This document shows, in pieces, positions 58,907 to 64,000 of a stretch of 64,000 nucleotides of DNA (positions within the stretch are counted from its first letter, which is position 1; every line of letters begins with the position of its first letter). Source of the DNA: DASZUK01 sp035547695 (GTDB taxonomy: Bacteria > Actinomycetota > Acidimicrobiia > Acidimicrobiales > RAAP-2); NCBI GenBank assembly GCA_035547695.1, contig DASZUK010000007.1, positions 1-64,000 of the forward strand. The letters run 5' to 3'. The notes below the pieces were generated by a model that did not search any database, was not told the DNA's origin, and worked only from the letters and a program-made list of their open reading frames with translations. The translations under genes were made by a program, and so were the position numbers.

Positions 58907-60102
58907 CCGGCTTCGGGGTGTACGTCCATGTGCCGTTCTGCCGGCACCGCTGCGACTACTGCGCCTTCGCCACCTACACCGACCGCGACCACCTGATGGG
59001 CCGGTACGTCGACGGCTGCGTGACCCAGCTCCGCCGGGCCGCCGACGCCGGGGACCTGCCCCCGGCCACCAGCGTGTTCTTCGGCGGCGGCACCCCCTCC
59101 CGGCTGCCCGCCGCCGACCTCTGCCGCATCCTGGCCGCCATCCCGTTGGCCACCGGCCCATCGGCAGCCATCCCATCGGCAGCCGGCCCATCGGCAGCCG
59201 GCCCCCGAGCCCCCGGGGCGGAGGTCACCGTGGAGTGCAACCCCGAGGACGTCACCGCCGAACGGCTGGCCGCCTACCGCGACGGCGGGGTCACCCGGAT
59301 CTCCCTCGGCGTCCAGTCCACCGTCCCCCACGTCCTCGCCGGCCTCGGTCGCCGCCACGACCCCGACGTCGCCTTCCGGGCGGCCGCCCTGGTGGCGGAG
59401 GCCGGGTTCGACAGTTGGAACCTGGACCTCATCTTCGGCGGCGCCGCCGAGGACGACGCCGACTGGGCCCGCAGCCTCCGCGACCTGCTGTCCCTGCCGC
59501 ACCCGCCGCCGCACCTCAGCGCCTACGCCCTCACCGTCGAGCCCGGCACCCCCCTGGCCGCCGACCCCGGCCGGCACCCCGACGACGACGTCCAGGCCGG
59601 CCGCTACGAGGTGGCCGACGCCGTCCTGTCCGCCGCCGGGTACCGGTGGGAGGAGATCTCCAACTGGGCCCTCCCCGGCCACGGCTGCCGGCACAACCGG
59701 CTGTACTGGGCCCAGGGCGACTACCTCGGGGTCGGCTCCGCCGCCCACTCCCACCGGGCCGGCCGCCGCTGGTGGAACCTCCGTACCCCGGACCGCTACG
59801 TGGCCGCCGTCGAGGCCGACCGGGCGGTGGTGGCGGGGGAGGAGGTGCTGACGGAGCAGCAGCGGGCCTTCGAGCGGCTGGCCCTGTCCCTGCGCACCCC
59901 CGACGGCGTCCCGATGGACGCGTTGGACGGCGTGGACCAGTTGGTGGCGGACGGGCTGGTGGCCCCGGACCGGGGCCGTGCGGTGCTCACCGTCCGCGGC
60001 CGGCTGGTCGCCAACGCCGTCACCGCCCGCCTGCAGGAGCGACGATCAGCAACAACTATTCTGCCGGTCCATGACCAAGCCGGCCGCCGACGTCACCGAT
60101 GA
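58903..60102 (+). CDS. hemW: Radical SAM heme chaperone HemW
   Basis: A 399-residue radical SAM protein. The cluster motif CRHRCDYC (Cys13, 17, 20) has the CxxxCxxC spacing; SVFFGGGTPSRL, ISLGVQS and CRHNRLYWAQGDYLGVGSAA are HemW hallmarks. These proteins were formerly called oxygen-independent coproporphyrinogen oxidase-like but deliver heme and lack coproporphyrinogen oxidase activity. A Ser/Ala/Pro-rich repeat (PSAAIPSAAGPSAAG) lies near residue 90. Its last 32 bases overlap glyS, whose promoter lies inside its 3' end. Confidence 0.93.
   Translation: MTGFGVYVHVPFCRHRCDYCAFATYTDRDHLMGRYVDGCVTQLRRAADAGDLPPATSVFFGGGTPSRLPAADLCRILAAIPLATGPSAAIPSAAGPSAAGPRAPGAEVTVECNPEDVTAERLAAYRDGGVTRISLGVQSTVPHVLAGLGRRHDPDVAFRAAALVAEAGFDSWNLDLIFGGAAEDDADWARSLRDLLSLPHPPPHLSAYALTVEPGTPLAADPGRHPDDDVQAGRYEVADAVLSAAGYRWEEISNWALPGHGCRHNRLYWAQGDYLGVGSAAHSHRAGRRWWNLRTPDRYVAAVEADRAVVAGEEVLTEQQRAFERLALSLRTPDGVPMDALDGVDQLVADGLVAPDRGRAVLTVRGRLVANAVTARLQERRSATTILPVHDQAGRRRHR
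60057..60062 (+). promoter_or_regulatory. -10 box for glyS inside hemW
   Basis: TATTCT lies 8 nt before the glyS ATG at 60071, within the hemW coding end. It is the only AT-rich hexamer nearby and implies a leaderless glyS message in addition to operon read-through. Confidence 0.5.
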
Positions 60103-61426
60103 AAGTTCCCGCGCCGACGAGGGTGCCGCCGGCGGGGACCTCATGGAAAAGATCGTCGGCCTCTGCAAGCGCCGGGGGTTCATCTTCCAGTCCGCCGACA
60201 TCTACGGCGGGTTCCGGTCCACCTACGACTACGGCCCCCTCGGCGTCAACATGCTCCGCAACGTCAAGAACGCCTGGTGGCGGTCGATGGTGCAGCTCCG
60301 CGACGACGTCGTCGGCCTCGACGCCGCCATCCTGTCCCCGCCGGCCGTCTGGGACGCGTCGGGCCACCTGGCCAACTTCACCGACCCCCTGGTGGACTGC
60401 CGCACGTGCCACAGCCGGTGGCGCCAGGACAAGATCGACGGGGTCTGTCCCAACTGCGGCTCCACCGACTTCACCGAGGCCCGGGCGTTCAACCTCATGT
60501 TCAAGACCCACGCCGGCCCGGTCGAGAACGAGGGCGCCGTCGCCTACCTCCGCCCCGAGACCGCCCAGGGCATGTTCATCAACTTCACCAACGTCCTCCA
60601 GACCACCCGGAAGAAGCCGCCGTTCGGCATCGCCCAGGTCGGCAAGTCCTTCCGCAACGAGATCACCCCCCAGAACTTCGTGTTCCGCACCCGCGAGTTC
60701 GAGCAGATGGAGATGGAGTACTTCGTCCCCCCCGACCAGGGGGAGCAGTGGTTCCAGTACTGGCTCGACCAGCGCCACCGCTGGTACGTCGACCTCGGCA
60801 TCCCCCAGGACAAGCTCCGCCTCCGCCACCACGACCCCGACGAGCTGTCCCACTACTCCGCCGGCACCGCCGACGTCGAGTTCCTGTTCCCCTGGGGCTG
60901 GGACGAGCTGGAGGGCATCGCCAACCGCACCGACTACGACCTGAAGGCCCACGCCGCCGCCTCCGGCGAGCGCCTGGACTACTTCGACCCGGCCACCAAC
61001 GAGCGGTACGTCCCCTACGTCATCGAGCCGGCCGCCGGCGCCACCCGCACCATGATGGCCTTCCTCCTCGCCGCCTACGACGAGGACGAGGTCGGCGGCG
61101 AGCCCCGGGCCGTCCTCCACCTCCACCCCCGCCTCGCCCCCTACCAGGTCGCGGTCCTCCCGCTGTCCAAGAAGGACACCCTGGAGCCCGTCGCCCGTGA
61201 CGTCCTCCACCTGCTGCAACCCCACTTCATGTGCGACTACGACGTCACCCAGTCCATCGGCAAGCGGTACCGCCGCCACGACGAGGTCGGCACCCCCTGG
61301 TGCGTCACCGTCGACTTCGACACCCTCGACGACCGGGCCGTCACCGTCCGTGACCGGGACACCACCGACCAGGTCCGGGTCCCCATCGACGGCCTGGTGG
61401 CCGAGCTGCACTCCCGGCTCCTCTGA
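60071..61426 (+). CDS. glyS: Glycyl-tRNA synthetase (alpha2 type)
   Basis: Class II synthetase of 451 residues of the single-subunit (eukaryote-like) type. RGFIFQSADIYGGFRSTYDY is motif-1-adjacent, with YLRPETAQGMF and FRNEITPQNFVFRTREFEQM as motif 2, and EPAAGATRTMMAFLLAAY as motif 3. The zinc-like CRTCHSRWRQDKIDGVCPNC insert is present. The C-terminal anticodon-binding domain ends DQVRVPIDGLVAELHSRL. The ATG at 60071 follows TATTCT by 8 nt; a Met 24 codons later is a less likely start. Confidence 0.97.
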   Translation: MTKPAADVTDESSRADEGAAGGDLMEKIVGLCKRRGFIFQSADIYGGFRSTYDYGPLGVNMLRNVKNAWWRSMVQLRDDVVGLDAAILSPPAVWDASGHLANFTDPLVDCRTCHSRWRQDKIDGVCPNCGSTDFTEARAFNLMFKTHAGPVENEGAVAYLRPETAQGMFINFTNVLQTTRKKPPFGIAQVGKSFRNEITPQNFVFRTREFEQMEMEYFVPPDQGEQWFQYWLDQRHRWYVDLGIPQDKLRLRHHDPDELSHYSAGTADVEFLFPWGWDELEGIANRTDYDLKAHAAASGERLDYFDPATNERYVPYVIEPAAGATRTMMAFLLAAYDEDEVGGEPRAVLHLHPRLAPYQVAVLPLSKKDTLEPVARDVLHLLQPHFMCDYDVTQSIGKRYRRHDEVGTPWCVTVDFDTLDDRAVTVRDRDTTDQVRVPIDGLVAELHSRLL

Positions 61427-61580
61427 CCGGGCCCGGCAGCCCCGGGGCCCCGCCGGTCGACCGGGCCTTCCGGGCCCCTTGTGACCATCGGCCCTACCGG
61501 CGTGGAGCGCCGTGCGGCAACCTTTCATGAGGGGCACCGAACGGTCGGGTACGCACAGGGGGCACACACAGGAGGACGCC

Positions 61581-62105
61581 ATGACGGTCCTGGTGGCCTA
61601 CGGATCGAAGCGGGGCGGGACCGAGGGCCTGGCCAAGATGGTCGGGGCCGCCCTCCGCGAAGAAGGGTTCGCCGCCGACGTCCGGCCTGCTCGCCGGGTC
61701 GGGGACATCTCCGGCTACCAGGCCGTGATCGTCGGCGGCGCCCTGTACGCCCTGCGCTGGCACCGCGACGCCAGGCGGTTCGTCCGCCGGCACGCCGCCG
61801 AGCTGTGGGCCCGGCCGACCTACCTGTTCTCCAGCGGCCCCCTCGACGACTCCGCCCGGTCCGGCGACATCCCCCCCGTGAAGGGCGTCAGGGCCGCCAT
61901 GGACCGGATCGGCGCCACCGGCCACATGACCTTCGGCGGTCGCCTCACCCCGGACGCGAAGGGGTTCCCGGCCAAGGCCATGGCCAAGAAGAACGCCGGC
62001 GACTGGCGGGACGAGGGCCACGTCCGGGAGTGGGTGCACACCATCGCCGCCACCCTCCGGGCCCCCGCCACCCGACCGGCGGCACGGAGGCCGATCGACA
62101 CGTAG
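61581..62105 (+). CDS. Flavodoxin-domain protein (HemG-like)
   Basis: FMN-binding flavodoxin-fold protein of 174 residues. MTVLVAYGSKRGGTEGLAKM gives the phosphate-binding loop, VIVGGALYALRWHRDARRFV the second conserved block, and LFSSGPLDDSARSGDIPP the flavin contact region. Patterns of this kind occur in menaquinone-dependent protoporphyrinogen oxidase HemG and related reductases. AGGAGG 6 nt upstream fixes the ATG. It stands alone between glyS and the ABC exporter; partner unknown. Confidence 0.85.
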   Translation: MTVLVAYGSKRGGTEGLAKMVGAALREEGFAADVRPARRVGDISGYQAVIVGGALYALRWHRDARRFVRRHAAELWARPTYLFSSGPLDDSARSGDIPPVKGVRAAMDRIGATGHMTFGGRLTPDAKGFPAKAMAKKNAGDWRDEGHVREWVHTIAATLRAPATRPAARRPIDT

Positions 62106-62136
62106 GCGGTGACGGCGGACCGGGCCGCCGGCGGGT

Positions 62137-62994
62137 TCAGCTCACCCGCCGGTACCGCCAGACGGCCAGCGGGGCGAACACCAGCAGGATGCCCACCGCC
62201 CACACCACCGAGATCCAGATGGCATCCGGCGACCAGACGTGGGTGGGGCTTGTCCCCAGCATCAACTGCCGGCAGGCGTTCACGAGCTGGCTGACCGGTT
62301 GGTTGACGGCGAACGCCTGCAGCCAGCCCGGCATGGACGCGGTCGGGACGAACGCGGAGGAGGCGAACGTCAGCGGGAACAGCAGCGGGAACGCCGCCAA
62401 CTGGGCCGACTCGCTGGTGGACGCCGACAGCCCGATGATGGCGAACCCCCAGCCCAGGGCGTAGGCGAAGAACAGCACCAACAGCAGCCCGCAGAGGAAC
62501 AACCCCACGTTGGTCTGCACCCGGAACCCCACCAGGTAGCCCACCGCGGTGATGATCACCAGCACCACCACGTTGCGCAGTGCGTCCGCCGTCGTCCGCC
62601 CGGCCAGCACCGCCGACCTCGCCATCGGCAACGCCCGGAACCGCTCGATCAGCCCCTTGTGCAGGTCGTCCGCCAACCCCACGCTGGTGCTGACGCAGCC
62701 GAACATCACGGTCTGCACGTACACCCCGGCGATCAGGTAGTTGACGTACGTGGTCCCCGGGATCTGGATGGCCCCGCCGAACACGTACCGGAACAGCAGC
62801 ACGAACATGATCGGCTGGATGCTGGAGAAGAAGATGGCGTCCGGTATCCGGGTGTACGCCACCAGGTTCCGCCAGGTCACCGTCACCGCGTCGGTGAACG
62901 CCCACCGCAACCGGCTCCCCGGGGCCATCTCCGCGCCCCCGGTGCTGGGCGTGAGGGCCCCCGGTGCTCCGACGTCGAAGGTCCCGGCGGTCAT
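62137..62994 (-). CDS. ABC-2 type exporter permease (DrrB-like)
   Basis: Membrane subunit of an ABC-2 exporter, 285 residues with six hydrophobic segments. LVAYTRIPDAIFFSSIQPIM, LFRYVFGGAIQIPGTTYVNY, and FALGW-like AYALGWGFAIIGLSASTSES match DrrB/daunorubicin-type permeases. Its ATG overlaps the ATPase stop by 4 nt (ATGA), so both are translated together. Cargo could be a drug, lipid or polyketide-like compound. Confidence 0.92.
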   Translation of the reverse strand: MTAGTFDVGAPGALTPSTGGAEMAPGSRLRWAFTDAVTVTWRNLVAYTRIPDAIFFSSIQPIMFVLLFRYVFGGAIQIPGTTYVNYLIAGVYVQTVMFGCVSTSVGLADDLHKGLIERFRALPMARSAVLAGRTTADALRNVVVLVIITAVGYLVGFRVQTNVGLFLCGLLLVLFFAYALGWGFAIIGLSASTSESAQLAAFPLLFPLTFASSAFVPTASMPGWLQAFAVNQPVSQLVNACRQLMLGTSPTHVWSPDAIWISVVWAVGILLVFAPLAVWRYRRVS

Positions 62995-64000
62995 CGGTTC
63001 CCTCTCTCCGCCCCCGCCCCCGCCCCGGTCTCGGCGGCCGGCTCGGCGCTCCGGCTCCGGCTCCGGCCGTTCCGGCCGGAGCCCTCCTCGCCTCCGTCGC
63101 CGTCGCCGTCGCCCTCTTCTTCCGCCTCCGCCCGGTGGCCGGTCAGGCTCAGGAACACGTCGTCCAGGCTCGGCTCCCGCAGGGCCAGCCCGGTCACCGC
63201 CACCCCGGCCTGGTCCAGGGACCGCAGCACCTCCGCCGCCACCTTCGGCCCTTCCTCCACCGTCAGGTCCACCGTCGGCCCCTCCACCACCGGCTCGTTG
63301 GTAGCCAGTTGCCGCAGCCGCTGCGCCGACGACCGCGCCGTGTCGTGGTCGGCGAAGGTCACCGACACCACCGTCGTCCCCAGGTCCGCCTTCAGCTCCG
63401 CCGGGGTGCCTTCGGCGATGACCCGGCCGTGGTCGATCACCACGATCCGGTCCGCCAGCCGGTCCGCCTCCTCCAGGTACTGGGTGGTCAACAGCACCGT
63501 CGTCCCCGCCCGGACCAGGTCCTCGATCACCGTCCACAGCCCCAGCCGGCTCTGCGGGTCCAGGCCGGTGGTCGGCTCGTCCAGGAACAGCACCGGCGGT
63601 CGGCCCACCAGGGCCGCCGCCAGGTCCAACCGGCGCCGCATGCCGCCCGAGTACGTCTTCAGCGGTCGGTTGCCGGCCTCCGTCAGGTCGAACTGCGCCA
63701 GCAGATCGTCCGCCCGGTCCATCACCACCTTCTTCGGCATGTGGGTCAGCCGACCCACCATCCGGATGTTCTCCCGGCCGGTCAGGTTCTCGTCCACCGT
63801 CGCGTACTGCCCGGCCAGGCCGATCAGCCGGCGCACCGTGTCGGCCTCCCGCACCACGTCGTGCCCCAGCACCGCCCCCCGGCCCTGGTCCGGCGGCAGG
63901 ATCGTCGCCAGTATCCGCACCGCCGTGGTCTTGCCGGCGCCGTTCGGCCCCAGCAGCCCCAGCACCGTCCCCGGCGGCACCCGCAGGTCCACCCCGTCCA
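62991..64000 (-). CDS. ABC exporter ATP-binding protein (DrrA-like), 5' end outside window
   Basis: Nucleotide-binding subunit pairing with the permease that follows it. LGLLGPNGAGKTTAVRILAT (Walker A), LKTYSGGMRRRLDLAAALVG (signature), LFLDEPTTGLDP (Walker B) and TTQYLEEADRLADRI fit the DrrA group. The DUF4162-like C-terminal domain is present (SLDDVFLSLTGHRAE), followed by a charged, Gly/Glu/Arg-rich tail of about 40 residues. The start codon lies beyond the window edge. Its stop overlaps the permease ATG. Confidence 0.93.
   Translation of the reverse strand, partial: DGVDLRVPPGTVLGLLGPNGAGKTTAVRILATILPPDQGRGAVLGHDVVREADTVRRLIGLAGQYATVDENLTGRENIRMVGRLTHMPKKVVMDRADDLLAQFDLTEAGNRPLKTYSGGMRRRLDLAAALVGRPPVLFLDEPTTGLDPQSRLGLWTVIEDLVRAGTTVLLTTQYLEEADRLADRIVVIDHGRVIAEGTPAELKADLGTTVVSVTFADHDTARSSAQRLRQLATNEPVVEGPTVDLTVEEGPKVAAEVLRSLDQAGVAVTGLALREPSLDDVFLSLTGHRAEAEEEGDGDGDGGEEGSGRNGRSRSRSAEPAAETGAGAGAERGNR

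Overview
The window is very GC-rich (roughly 70 percent or more by eye) DNA from an actinobacterium, most likely a member or relative of the Acidimicrobiia. Evidence: F420-linked enzymes (two LLM-family oxidoreductases, two Ddn-like proteins), an NDMA-dependent type alcohol dehydrogenase, an imuA'-imuB-dnaE2 mutasome behind an actinobacterial SOS box, a mycobacterial-like order hrcA-dnaJ-rsmE-phoH-ybeY-CorC-era ... uppS-recO-glyS, and secreted proteins built from a roughly 40-residue repeat (DGGxFxFGxAxFxGSxGGxxLNxPVVGM) of a kind I recall from Acidimicrobiia. The assignment rests on these features, not on a database search.

Layout. 0.2-8.8 kb: metabolic and repair genes (Fpg-family glycosylase, P450, cupin, LLM oxidoreductase, PPK2, aquaporin, pirin, a Tat-exported berberine-bridge-type flavoprotein, a Ddn-like protein). 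8.9-11.1 kb: first secreted repeat protein. 11.3-12.8 kb: APC permease. 13.0-18.4 kb: SOS-controlled mutasome. 18.5-22.0 kb: a coiled-coil protein, about 1 kb of non-coding, partly structured DNA, and a second secreted repeat protein. 22.0-27.4 kb: S51-type peptidase, alcohol and aldehyde dehydrogenase operon, MFS exporter behind a small leaderless ORF. 27.5-29.1 kb: third secreted repeat protein. 29.3-32.8 kb: a less GC-rich island with two divergent toxin-antitoxin modules, a pRiA4b ORF-3 protein translationally coupled to the second toxin and a frameshifted UPF0158 gene, lying directly 3' of a tRNA-Ala. 32.9-44.8 kb: MFS, leuS, CPBP protease, a PAC2/phosphotransferase/LLM operon, thioredoxin, a FolP2-type DHPS homologue, holA, rpsT, Uma2. 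44.9-61.4 kb: conserved core (lepA; hrcA-dnaJ-rsmE-HTH-HIT-phoH-ybeY-CorC-era; DinG-type helicase; UppS-like-recO-hemW-glyS). 61.6-64.0 kb: flavodoxin and a DrrAB-type ABC exporter cut by the window edge.

How the genes work together. Stress responses are explicit: a CIRCE operator overlaps the promoter of hrcA-dnaJ, and an SOS box overlaps the mutasome promoter and candidate start codon. Many genes have a TANNNT box 6-11 nt before the start codon and no ribosome binding site, implying frequent leaderless transcripts; genes inside operons instead overlap by GTGA, ATGA or TTGA. Most unusual: three secreted proteins sharing the same C-terminal repeat domain but with different N-terminal modules; the toxin-antitoxin island; a UppS-like protein at the conserved uppS locus that lacks the catalytic aspartate; and several intergenic palindromes and one dispersed double-hairpin element without an assigned role.
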